14,492 bases of DNA, taken from JBCCMB01 sp039026555 (lineage in GTDB: Bacteria; Pseudomonadota; Alphaproteobacteria; Caulobacterales; Hyphomonadaceae). Of the stretch, positions 1 to 7,456 are shown one piece after another. Numbering within the stretch: the stretch's first letter is position 1; each line of letters starts with the position of its first letter. The notes under the pieces are model-generated. The model ran no database searches. It was given only the letters and a program-made list of their open reading frames with translations, and was not told the DNA's origin. The stretch spans positions 1 through 14,492 of the forward strand of contig JBCCMB010000064.1 in the NCBI GenBank assembly GCA_039026555.1. The letters run 5' to 3'. Made by a program: the position numbers and the translations under genes.

Positions 1-172
1 CAAAGATGCGATGGGCGTTTTGCGCAAAGCGATTGAAGACGCCGAGATCGCGCCCTCCGGTTATCGGATCGTTTTGTTGTTTCCCGTGTTTTCAGATGTG
101 GTGCGCCTTCGCGACGGGCGCACTTTGCGCGGCACGTTGCGTTTGCGCGCTGTGACGGAACCCCAGGCCTAG
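1..172 (+). CDS. GTA gp8-like protein (DUF3168 family), C-terminal part
   Basis: The reading frame is open from base 2 to a TAG at 170-172, giving the last 56 residues of a protein whose start lies left of the window. The end reads RLRDGRTLRGTLRLRAVTEP, typical of the DUF3168 family that is gene 8 in Rhodobacter-type GTAs. Family members sit at the head-tail junction or act as tail terminators in siphophages. Its position directly before the major tail protein agrees with GTA gene order. The fragment is too short to identify catalytic or binding residues. The assignment rests on the C-terminal sequence and the neighbours. Confidence 0.75.
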   Translation, partial: KDAMGVLRKAIEDAEIAPSGYRIVLLFPVFSDVVRLRDGRTLRGTLRLRAVTEPQA

Positions 173-175
173 ATG

Positions 176-182
176 AAGGAGA
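176..182 (+). promoter_or_regulatory. Ribosome binding site of the GTA major tail protein
   Basis: AAGGAGA lies 7 bases before the ATG at 190. It is the strongest Shine-Dalgarno sequence in the GTA part and precedes the tail tube subunit, which is needed in the highest copy number among these proteins. It fixes the start of the gene. Confidence 0.85.
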
Positions 183-189
183 TCCCCCC

Positions 190-606
190 ATGGCGGGACA
201 AAAGGGACGCGACGTCCTGATCAAGATTGGCGATGGCGGCGCGCCTGAGAGCTTCACCACGATCGCCGGTATCCGAACAAAAACCATTGCGCTGTCGGCG
301 GGCAATGTCGACGGCACCAATGCCGACAGTCCGGACGCCTGGCGCGAGCTGATCGCCGGCGCGGGCGTGAAGTCCGCATCTGTCTCCGGATCAGGCGTGT
401 TTAAAGACCAGGCGTCGGACGCCCGATTGCGCGCGGCGTTCTTCAACCAGGAAGCGGCGAATTATGAATTGCTGATCCCTGATTTCGGCGTTTTGAGCGG
501 CGCGTTTTTGATCACCGAATTAAGCTATGCCGGCGAGCATGACGGTGAGGCGAGCTTTTCGATCTCGCTAGCCTCCGCCGGTCAAATCGTGTTCGCCGCG
601 CTATGA
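190..606 (+). CDS. GTA major tail (tube) protein, gp9-like
   Basis: This 138-residue protein matches the GTA/TP901-1-type major tail protein in length (about 135 residues in R. capsulatus) and in sequence style: an N-terminal MAGQKGRDVLIKIGD followed by a beta-rich fold. Subunits of this family stack as rings to form the tail tube through which DNA leaves the capsid. The segment around residues 47-75, including WRELIAGAGVKSASVSGSG, resembles the conserved core of phage tube proteins. A strong ribosome binding site precedes it. Its stop overlaps the start of the next gene by 4 bases (ATGA), so the two are probably translationally coupled. No truncation or frame disruption is visible. Confidence 0.9.
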   Translation: MAGQKGRDVLIKIGDGGAPESFTTIAGIRTKTIALSAGNVDGTNADSPDAWRELIAGAGVKSASVSGSGVFKDQASDARLRAAFFNQEAANYELLIPDFGVLSGAFLITELSYAGEHDGEASFSISLASAGQIVFAAL

Positions 607-920
607 CCGGGATTACCACCGAATTGGGCGTGAACGCTGCGCGGGGCGAAGTGTCGCTCGACGTCGACGGCGTTCCGCGGCGCTTGTGTCTGACGCTGGG
701 CGCCTTAGCGGAAATGGAAACGGCGCTTGGCTGCGAAGATTTATCCGCCTTGCAAGGGCGATTGGCGTCGGCGTCCGCGCGCGATCTGGTTTTGGTGCTT
801 GCAGCCTTGCTGCGTGGCGGCGGCGAGGCGGAGACCGCGGCGCGCATTGCGGTTGCATCTGTCGAATTGGGCGACGCCGCGCGCGCCGTGTCCGAAGCGT
901 TTCGGCGCGCCGGCGCGTGA
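603..920 (+). CDS. GTA gp10-like tail assembly chaperone
   Basis: This 105-residue protein corresponds to GTA gene 10 (gene transfer agent family protein / Phage_TAC type). The conserved beginning contains ARGEVSLDVDGVPRRLCLT followed by LGALAEMETALGCEDL. Such proteins bind the tape measure protein during assembly and are usually absent from the finished particle, which is known from siphophage assembly chaperones and inferred here. The start overlaps the gp9 stop as ATGA with no separate ribosome binding site. The stop overlaps the GTG start of the next small gene as GTGA. The C-terminal half is alanine-rich and predicted helical, as in the family. Confidence 0.85.
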   Translation: MTGITTELGVNAARGEVSLDVDGVPRRLCLTLGALAEMETALGCEDLSALQGRLASASARDLVLVLAALLRGGGEAETAARIAVASVELGDAARAVSEAFRRAGA

Positions 921-1132
921 GCCGAACCTCGCCTTGGCCGCAATTAATCGCAACAGCCGGCCGGTTGGGCGTGCCGCCGGAAGCGTTCTGGCGGTTGAGC
1001 TTGGTCGAATGGCGGGCGCTCGCTCGGACCGGCGACGCGCCTGCGTTGAGCCGCGTTCAGCTCGAGCGGTTGGCGCTGCAATTCCCCGATGCGGCGATGC
1101 TTAATGGAGAAAGAGATGGAGACAAATCCTAA
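917..1132 (+). CDS. GTA gp10.1-like small tail assembly chaperone (rcc01693 family)
   Basis: This 71-residue protein begins at a GTG that shares GTGA with the stop of the preceding gene. It is easily missed because the same frame stays open upstream inside gene 10. The protein reads SRTSPWPQLIATAGRLGV, then PPEAFWRLSLVEWRALA. The spaced tryptophans and the W-R-L-S-x-x-E-W pattern are the signature of the rcc01693 (phage tail assembly chaperone, DUF2376-like) family, which follows gene 10 in GTA clusters. The C-terminus runs 17 bases into the next gene if that gene starts at 1116. Function is inferred from family and position: probably the second half of the chaperone pair for the tape measure. 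Confidence 0.85.
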   Translation: MSRTSPWPQLIATAGRLGVPPEAFWRLSLVEWRALARTGDAPALSRVQLERLALQFPDAAMLNGERDGDKS

Positions 1133-1532
1133 CGCCGTTTCGGTGGATCTGACCGGATTGACGGCGGATTTGGACGCGGCGGGCGCGGCCTTGTCCGCAT
1201 TCGCGGCTGGACCGGCTCAGAGCGCGGCTTTGGACATCGAGACATCCTTTGAACGTGTTGGGGGCGTGATCGAACAAGCGCTGAGATCCGCCGCGCGGTC
1301 GGGAGAATTGGATTTTCAGCAAATGGTCCAGTCCATTTTGAGCGAGCTTGCACGGATCGCAGTCGAAGCTGCATTCCCAGTGGCGGAGGGCGGTGGCGCG
1401 AGCGGCGGCGCATCGCCATTTAACATCACGCTTAACATGAACGGCGGCGGCGCATCTGATGTTTTGGGGTCGACCAATCAGATTGCGGCGGCGGTAGCGC
1501 TGGCGGCCCAACGCGGGAGCCGGTTCCTATGA
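1116..1532 (+). CDS. GTA tape measure protein, gp11-like (short form)
   Basis: The product sets tail length and is thought to pass with the DNA into the recipient cell. I chose the ATG at 1116 because GGAG at 1106-1109 lies 6 bases upstream. In-frame ATGs at 1104 and 1089 would add 4 or 9 residues and lack such a site. From 1116 the protein has 138 residues. The C-terminus, with NITLNMNGG and later QIAAAVALAAQRGSRFL, matches the end of GTA tape measures. The middle is a single predicted helical stretch (about residues 30-90) and then a glycine-rich linker. The R. capsulatus protein is about 219 residues, so this one is clearly shorter. The stop overlaps the next start as ATGA. Confidence 0.82.
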   Translation: METNPNAVSVDLTGLTADLDAAGAALSAFAAGPAQSAALDIETSFERVGGVIEQALRSAARSGELDFQQMVQSILSELARIAVEAAFPVAEGGGASGGASPFNITLNMNGGGASDVLGSTNQIAAAVALAAQRGSRFL

Positions 1533-2155
1533 GCGCGTTTCATGAAGTCTTGTTCCCTCTGGCCTTTGCGCTTGGATCGCAAGGCGGGCCGGAGCGTCGA
1601 ACGGAGATCACGCAATTGGCGTCGGGCCGCGAGTTTCGCAATACGCCGTGGGCGCAATCGCGTCGGCGTTGGGATGTCGGCGGATCGTCTTTGACCTTGG
1701 ATGACGTCGCCGTGCTGACAGAGTTTTTCGAAGCGCGGCGAGGCCGGCTGCATGGCTTCCGGTTTCGCGACGCCACGGATTGGAAGAGCTGCAAACCCTC
1801 GGGGAGCGTGTCGGCGTCCGATCAAACCCTTGGCGTGGGCGATGGCGCACAGACGGTCTTTCAGCTTTCGAAATCCTATGGCGCGACGAATGCGTATATT
1901 CGCACAATCGCGAAACCCGTCGCGGCATCCGTGGTGGTAAGCCTGGACGGCTCTGATGTTTCGTCTGGGTGGAGCGTCGATACGACCAATGGCGCGATAA
2001 CCTTCGATGCGCCGCCGGCGAGCGGCGTTATCGTGCGCGCGGGCTTTCAGTTTGATACGCCGGCGCGCTTTGACACGGACAATCTGCAAACCAGTTTGGA
2101 CGCGTTTCAGGCGGGCAGAACCTTGTCCATCCCCATTATTGAAATCCAACCGTAA
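1529..2155 (+). CDS. GTA distal tail protein, gp12-like (DUF2460)
   Basis: This 208-residue protein fits the DUF2460 / TIGR02217 family in full length. Family hallmarks are FHEVLFPLAFALGSQGGPER near the N-terminus, LASGREFRNTPWAQSRRRW, the FRFRDATDW segment in the middle, and the ending PARFDTDNLQ ... IPIIEI. In the R. capsulatus GTA this protein forms the ring that joins the last tube ring to the baseplate hub. The ATG overlaps the gp11 stop, and GGGAG at 1515-1519 may serve as ribosome binding site at 9 bases. The next gene begins 11 bases after the stop. Nothing is missing compared with the family. Confidence 0.92.
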   Translation: MSAFHEVLFPLAFALGSQGGPERRTEITQLASGREFRNTPWAQSRRRWDVGGSSLTLDDVAVLTEFFEARRGRLHGFRFRDATDWKSCKPSGSVSASDQTLGVGDGAQTVFQLSKSYGATNAYIRTIAKPVAASVVVSLDGSDVSSGWSVDTTNGAITFDAPPASGVIVRAGFQFDTPARFDTDNLQTSLDAFQAGRTLSIPIIEIQP

Positions 2156-2166
2156 GGGTTTGTCTC

Positions 2167-3051
2167 ATGCGACATGTGGATCCGGCGCTGTCCGCGCGTT
2201 TAGCGACGGGCGTAGCGACGACATGCCTGTGCTGGCGCCTCACGCGAGCTGACGGCCAGGTGTTTGGCGCGACAGATCATGATCGGGCTTTGTCGATTGA
2301 CGGCGTCGCTTATGAGCCGAATTCGGGGGTGGAGAGCGCCGAATTTTCCAGCTCCGCAGGTTTAGCGCCTGGGAGCGCGAGCGGGTCGGGCGCGCTCTCG
2401 GCGGACTTCCTCACCGAAGATGATTTGCAAAACGGCGTTTGGAATTCCGCTCGCGTCGATGTGTTTCGCGTCGATTGGACGTCGCCGGATCTAAACGTTC
2501 AGATTTGGTCGGGCCGCTTGGGAGAAATTACGCATTCCGCTGGCCGTTTCGCCGCCGATCTCGTGAGTTTGAAAGCGGATTTGGAGACGCGGATTGGACG
2601 TGTCTATAGCCGTAGTTGCGATGCTGAAGTGGGCGATGCGCGCTGCGGCGTCGATCTTTCGTCCGCCGCATTTAAGAGCGCAGGCGTTGTCGCGGATGTT
2701 ATCAGCGCGACGCGACTGCGGGTCGACGGGTTAAGCGGCTTTTCGGATGGATGGTTCTCGGGCGGATTGCTGAAATGGACCAACGGCGCGAATCTGAGCG
2801 GCGTTTTCCGGCTAACGGCGCATGCCTTTAGCTCAATCTCTGTAGAGTTAGAGATCTCGCGCGCGCCTGCGGCGGCGATCCAAATTGGCGACGGCTTCGA
2901 TGTGACGGCGGGTTGCGACAAAGCCTTCGCCATTTGTCGTTCGAAATTCGCCAATCAGGAGAATTTTCGCGGCTTTCCTCACCTTTTGGGCAATGACGCT
3001 GTGCTCGCTGGACCGGCGTCGGACGGTCGAAATGACGGAGGCCAGCGATGA
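2167..3051 (+). CDS. GTA tail hub protein, gp13-like (DUF2163 / phage BR0599 family)
   Basis: This 294-residue protein has the layout of DUF2163 / TIGR02218: an N-terminal part with TTCLCWRLTRADGQVFGATD, and a C-terminal BR0599 part. The C-terminal part holds four cysteines, C151 and C160 (SRSCDAEVGDARCGVDL) and C250 and C257 (GCDKAFAICRSKFAN), followed by the conserved ENFRGFPHLLGND. The related lambda tail tip protein gpL is known to bind an iron-sulfur cluster through four cysteines, so a cluster here is likely but inferred. In GTAs the protein is the hub between distal tail ring and megatron. AAGGG at 2154-2158 overlaps the previous stop and lies 8 bases before the start. The stop overlaps the gp14 start. 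Confidence 0.92.
   Translation: MRHVDPALSARLATGVATTCLCWRLTRADGQVFGATDHDRALSIDGVAYEPNSGVESAEFSSSAGLAPGSASGSGALSADFLTEDDLQNGVWNSARVDVFRVDWTSPDLNVQIWSGRLGEITHSAGRFAADLVSLKADLETRIGRVYSRSCDAEVGDARCGVDLSSAAFKSAGVVADVISATRLRVDGLSGFSDGWFSGGLLKWTNGANLSGVFRLTAHAFSSISVELEISRAPAAAIQIGDGFDVTAGCDKAFAICRSKFANQENFRGFPHLLGNDAVLAGPASDGRNDGGQR
3037..3041 (+). promoter_or_regulatory. Ribosome binding site of the GTA peptidase gene
   Basis: GGAGG lies inside the end of the hub gene, 6 bases before the ATG at 3048. It supports that start and suggests initiation that is not fully dependent on coupling. Confidence 0.75.
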
Positions 3052-3518
3052 GCGTCGACGCGGCGCGCGCAGCCGTAGTTGACGAAGCTCGCCTTTGGTT
3101 GGGCACGCCTTATCGTCACCAAGCGAGCGTCAAAGGCGCGGGTTGCGATTGTTTGGGTTTGGTCCGCGGCGTTTGGCGTTGCTTAGAGGGCGAAGAACCC
3201 GAGACTGCGCCGCCCTATACGCCGGATTGGGCCGAAGCGATCGGCGGCGAAACCTTACTGGAAGCCGCGCGGCGGCACTTGATCGAAATTCCAGCCGGCG
3301 ACGCAGCGACGGGCGACATACTCTTATTTCGAATGACTTTAGGCGCGCCCGCCAAGCACGCGGCGATTGTATCTGGACCGGATCGGATCATCCACGCCTA
3401 TTGGGGGCGGGCCGTAACTGAGACGCGTCTCGTCCCTTGGTGGCGCAGACGGATCGCGGGCGCTTTTTCTTTTCCCATCGTCTCCAACGCTTCGAACGCG
3501 AGCAATATGTATGGCTGA
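3048..3518 (+). CDS. GTA cell wall peptidase, gp14-like (NlpC/P60)
   Basis: This 156-residue NlpC/P60-fold peptidase (TIGR02219 type) is expected to cut peptidoglycan peptides so the GTA can deliver DNA into the recipient. The active site is visible: Cys35 in CDCLGL is the nucleophile, His104 in AKHAAIVSG the base, and His116 in RIIHAYWGR the likely third residue. TPYRHQASVKGAGCDCLGLV is the usual lead-in. Length is normal for a single-domain tail peptidase. There is no signal peptide, as expected for a particle component. The C-terminus ends in the odd polar repeat SNASNASNMYG, translated from bases that also carry the start region of the next gene, which overlaps by 8 bases. Confidence 0.93.
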   Translation: MSVDAARAAVVDEARLWLGTPYRHQASVKGAGCDCLGLVRGVWRCLEGEEPETAPPYTPDWAEAIGGETLLEAARRHLIEIPAGDAATGDILLFRMTLGAPAKHAAIVSGPDRIIHAYWGRAVTETRLVPWWRRRIAGAFSFPIVSNASNASNMYG

Positions 3519-6500
3519 ACTTGTTTTTTCTCAGGTCGGCGCTTCGATTGGCGCGCGCGCGCTGCCTCAGGGTGTTTCTATTCTCGGCCGACAGATCGCC
3601 GGCGCAGAAATCGGTCGGCAGATCGGCGGTTTCGCGGGCTCGGCGCTGACTTCCTATTTGTTTTCGCCGCGTATCGAAGGTCCGCGCGTCAAGGAGTTAT
3701 ACGTCAGCGAAAGCCGTGAAGGCGCCGCGGCGCCGGTGGTCTACGGACGCATGCGTGTCGGCGGGCAGGTGATCTGGGCGGCGCGATTTAAAGAAACCCG
3801 AAATGAAAGCGGCGGCGGCAAGGGCGGGCCAAAGGTTACGGAGTACAGCTATTCTCTCAGCTTCGCCGTTGGTATCTGCGCCGGGCCGATCGCGGACGTG
3901 TCGCGCATCTGGGCGAATGGCGAGCCTTTGGATTTGGCGTCGATCAATTGGCGCTATTACGCTGGCGACGAAACCCAGGCGCCCGATCCGCTGATCGAGG
4001 CGATTGAGGGCGCTGGTCAAGCGCCCGCCTACCGGGGTTTGGCTTATGCGGTGTTTGAGGATTTGCCTTTAGACGCGTATGGCGCACGTCTGCCGCAATT
4101 GTCCTTTGAGGTGTTGCGCCGGCCGGGCGCTGGCGGCGGGCGATTGGAAGATCTTGTCGGCGCGGTGAACATTATCCCCGGTGCGGGTGAATTCGCGTAT
4201 GCCACGGATGTCGTCAAACGCGTCGTATCCGCCGGCGTTGAGACATCTGAAAACGCCCACACCAGCAATGCGCGTTCGGATTTCCTCACCTCGCTCGATC
4301 AGCTGCAAGCCGAATTGCCGAATGTTTCGCACGTCAATTTGGTGGTGGGTTGGTTCGGCGATGACTTACGCGCCAGCCAATGCCAGATCCGCCCCGGCGT
4401 TGAGATTTCGGAGAAGGAAACGCGTCCGCTGACATGGCGCGTGGCCGGTCAGTCGCGGGGGTCCGCCTATCTGGTTAGCACGGATGATGAGGGTCGGCCC
4501 GCCTATGGCGGATCGCCCGACGATGAAAGCGTGCGGCAGGCGATCACGGCGCTAAAGGCGCGCGGCTTCAGCGTCACGCTCTATCCCTTCGTCTTTATGG
4601 ATGTGGCGCCGGGCAATGGTTTGCCAGATCCTTACGGCGGCGCTGAGCAAGCCGCTTACCCTTGGCGGGGGCGTATCACTTCCGATATCGCGCCGGATCT
4701 GCCGGGCACCACTGACAAGACCGCTGCGATTTCCGGCGATATCAGCGCTTTTTTCGGCGACGCGGCCGCATCCGATTTCAGCGTGAGCGCTGGCGTAGTG
4801 TCTTACTCTGGCGCGAATGATTGGCGCTTTCGACGCTTTATTCTGCATTATGCGGCGCTTGGCGCATCGGCGGGTTTGAATGGATTTCTCATCGGATCGG
4901 AGATGCCGGGCCTGACGCGCTTGCGATCGGCGTCGGGCGTTTACCCCGCAACGGCTGAGCTTCAAGCCCTCGCCGCTGAGGCGCGCACGCTTTTGGGCGC
5001 CGGCGTTGAGATCTCTTATGCGGCGGACTGGACGGAATATGGCTCGCACGCCCCGGCGGATGGATCGGGCGATGTGCACTTTCCGCTCGACCCGCTTTGG
5101 GCGGACGCCAATATCGATTTCGTCGGTGTGGACTGGTACCCGCCTATGGCGGATTGGCGCGAGGGATCGGGACATGTTGATGCGCTCGCCGGATATTCCG
5201 ATCAACACGACCTGAGCTATCTCGCGGCGAACATTGAAGGCGGCGAAGCGTATGATTGGTATTACGCCAATGTTGGAGACCGCGCGGCGCAAGGCCGGAC
5301 GCCGATCATAGACAGCGCGCATGGCGAAGATTGGGTGTTCCGCCAAAAGGATATCAAAAGCTGGTGGGCGGCCGCGCATCATGACCGTCCCGGCGGTGTT
5401 CGCAATTCAAGCCCAACGGCCTGGACGCCTGAGATGAAGCCCGTCCGCTTTGTCGAGATCGGTTGCCCGGCGGTCGATAAAGGCGCGAACCAACCCAATG
5501 TTTTTTATGATCCGAAGAGTGCGGAAAGTGCATTGCCGCATTACTCCGATGGCGGACGCGACGATTTGATTCAACGCCGCGCAATTGAAGCTTTCGTCGG
5601 CTATTGGGATCTAAGCCAGGGCGCCAATCCGCCATCGTCGGTCTATAGCGGCGCGATGACGGATCCGCAGCAGGCGGGGGTGTGGGCCTGGGATGCGCGA
5701 CCTTATCCGGCGTTTCCGGTTCGCGAAGATGTGTGGAGCGATGGCGGCAATTGGCGTCTGGGACATTGGTTGAACGGCCGCGCCGGTTTGGCGCTCTTAT
5801 CGGATGTGGTCGCCGACATTTGCGCGCAGGCCGGCGGCCTGTTGGTGGACGCCTCAGGCCTTGGCGGCGTGGTTACGGGATATGGTTTCGACGGTCCGGT
5901 TTCGGCGCGGGACGTCCTGGAGCCTTTAAGATCCGCCTATGGTTTCGACGCAGTGGAACGCGACGGCGTTTTAACCTTCGCGCTTCGGTCGCCGACCGCG
6001 ATTGACCTGTCTCTCGAAGACCTGGAATCGCCCCAAACCGGCGGGGCGATCAATTGGCGCCGAAGCCGTTTGGAGACCGCGCCGAGCGCGTTGCGGTTGA
6101 GCTTCATCGATACGGAAGCGGATTTTCAGCCCGGATTAGAGTCCGCCGACGGCGAGCCTGGCGGCCCGGCGCTGGATATCTCATTACCCATAGCCATGGA
6201 CCGTGACAGCGCGGTGCGCCGCGCGCGCGAATTGGTGAAGGAGGAGCAGGCGGCGACAACGGGCGCGTCGTTCACGCTCTCGCCCGCCGCGTTGGCTTTT
6301 GAGCCGGGCGATTTGGCGCTGATCGAAGGCGAGGCTTGTCGGCTAAAAGATGTGTCCGACGGCGTGCGTCGTCGCGCAGACGCAGTTGGAACAAACGGCG
6401 TTGCATCCGCGGTTTTGGCGACGTCTCTCGCCCGCGCGCCTATCGAGGCGCGATTGGATACGGTTCCCGATGTGGTTCTCGTCGATTCTCCACCCTTGCC

Positions 6501-7380
6501 GGGTGAGGAGGACGACGCGCGACCCTTGGCGTTCGCCTTTGGCGAGCCTTGGACGGCGCCGGTGCGGATCTGGGCGGGTCCCGACGCTGCAAACCTCACC
6601 TTACGCGGTGAGGCGGAAGCGCCGGCCGTGATCGGGCGTTTAGCGACGGCTTTGCCGGCCGGACCCATCGGGCGATGGGTCGATGCGAGCTTCGACGTCG
6701 ATATTGTCGGCGGCGATTTAGCTGCGCGCGAAGACATCGCCGTCCTAAACGGCGCCAATGCGGCGCTTGTGGAGACGCTTGCGGGCTGGGAGCTTATCCA
6801 ATTTCAGAACGCGCAACTGATCAGCACCGGCCGCTATCGCCTATCTAAATTGCTGCGCGGACAACAAGGATCAGACTTGGCTGCGGATGTCGGCGCGAAT
6901 GCCTCTTCGCGCATATTGTTTTTGACCGGTGCGGAAACACGCGTGGACGTCAGCGTCGTTGAAGCCGGCCTATCATTGGCCTGGCGCGCGTCCCCGTCGT
7001 CCGCCCTTGCAACGGACGTTTGGACGGGAAATTTCACGTCAACGCCCATAAATACGCGCGCTTGGCGGCCCGCGCATTTGTCCGCGACGCTTGCCGGCGA
7101 TGATTGGACGCTGAATTGGATCCGCCGTGCGCGGGTGGGCGGCGATCCGTGGGGCGCCGGCGAGCCCCCCATTTTGATTCCAGAATCCTATAGCGTTGAA
7201 GTCCGCGATGACGCCGGCGCGCTGTTGCGAAGCTGGTCGGCGACAACCACGTCCAGCGTCTACGCGTTCGCCGATACGCAAATCGATTTCCCAACCGGAG
7301 GAACAGCGCAGATCCGCGTGGCGCAAATCGGCGCCGACGGGCTTTCCGGTCCCTACGCTCAAACGATGATCGCTCTTTAG
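3511..7380 (+). CDS. GTA megatron / host-specificity tail protein, gp15-like
   Basis: This 1289-residue protein is about the length of the R. capsulatus megatron (about 1300), which closes the baseplate and contacts the recipient. Residues 1-52 are small and hydrophobic with glycine-zipper spacing (GASIGARALPQGVSILGRQI). A glycoside-hydrolase-like TIM barrel (GTA_TIM) covers about 270-700, with NLVVGWFGDD, FLIGSEMPGL, AADWTEYGSH, FVGVDWYPP and FVEIGCPAVDKGANQPN. Glu464 and Glu649 are candidate catalytic residues. A phage tail domain follows (about 790-960), then the Rcc01698-type C-terminal domain containing YRLSKLLRGQQG (about 1100-1120), and a fibronectin-III-like end from about 1190. The ATG lies within the end of gp14 and only a weak ribosome binding site precedes it, so coupling is likely. 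The frame is intact. Confidence 0.95.
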   Translation: MAELVFSQVGASIGARALPQGVSILGRQIAGAEIGRQIGGFAGSALTSYLFSPRIEGPRVKELYVSESREGAAAPVVYGRMRVGGQVIWAARFKETRNESGGGKGGPKVTEYSYSLSFAVGICAGPIADVSRIWANGEPLDLASINWRYYAGDETQAPDPLIEAIEGAGQAPAYRGLAYAVFEDLPLDAYGARLPQLSFEVLRRPGAGGGRLEDLVGAVNIIPGAGEFAYATDVVKRVVSAGVETSENAHTSNARSDFLTSLDQLQAELPNVSHVNLVVGWFGDDLRASQCQIRPGVEISEKETRPLTWRVAGQSRGSAYLVSTDDEGRPAYGGSPDDESVRQAITALKARGFSVTLYPFVFMDVAPGNGLPDPYGGAEQAAYPWRGRITSDIAPDLPGTTDKTAAISGDISAFFGDAAASDFSVSAGVVSYSGANDWRFRRFILHYAALGASAGLNGFLIGSEMPGLTRLRSASGVYPATAELQALAAEARTLLGAGVEISYAADWTEYGSHAPADGSGDVHFPLDPLWADANIDFVGVDWYPPMADWREGSGHVDALAGYSDQHDLSYLAANIEGGEAYDWYYANVGDRAAQGRTPIIDSAHGEDWVFRQKDIKSWWAAAHHDRPGGVRNSSPTAWTPEMKPVRFVEIGCPAVDKGANQPNVFYDPKSAESALPHYSDGGRDDLIQRRAIEAFVGYWDLSQGANPPSSVYSGAMTDPQQAGVWAWDARPYPAFPVREDVWSDGGNWRLGHWLNGRAGLALLSDVVADICAQAGGLLVDASGLGGVVTGYGFDGPVSARDVLEPLRSAYGFDAVERDGVLTFALRSPTAIDLSLEDLESPQTGGAINWRRSRLETAPSALRLSFIDTEADFQPGLESADGEPGGPALDISLPIAMDRDSAVRRARELVKEEQAATTGASFTLSPAALAFEPGDLALIEGEACRLKDVSDGVRRRADAVGTNGVASAVLATSLARAPIEARLDTVPDVVLVDSPPLPGEEDDARPLAFAFGEPWTAPVRIWAGPDAANLTLRGEAEAPAVIGRLATALPAGPIGRWVDASFDVDIVGGDLAAREDIAVLNGANAALVETLAGWELIQFQNAQLISTGRYRLSKLLRGQQGSDLAADVGANASSRILFLTGAETRVDVSVVEAGLSLAWRASPSSALATDVWTGNFTSTPINTRAWRPAHLSATLAGDDWTLNWIRRARVGGDPWGAGEPPILIPESYSVEVRDDAGALLRSWSATTTSSVYAFADTQIDFPTGGTAQIRVAQIGADGLSGPYAQTMIAL

Positions 7381-7456
7381 GACCAGGGGTTTTAAACCGC
7401 GTCGACAGCGGCTACCTCATCGATGTGATAGAAAAACCTCGATGAAAGCCTGACGA

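Noticed and set aside
1478..2149. Long open frame on the minus strand (223 codons) opposite the distal tail protein gene
   Set aside because: Its product is rich in Arg, Ala and Ile without any recognisable domain, and it mirrors the codon pattern of a well-identified + strand gene. Such antisense frames are common in GC-rich genes.
4552..5382. Minus-strand open frame of 276 codons inside the megatron gene
   Set aside because: Arginine-rich product without a fold or motif, fully inside the conserved TIM barrel coding region. It is a shadow of codon bias.
7386..7413. Possible terminator after the megatron gene (GGTTTTAAACC and CCGC/GCGG near-palindromes)
   Set aside because: Stems are only 4-5 bp, no T-run follows, and the AT-rich core would be unstable. 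Not enough for an intrinsic terminator.
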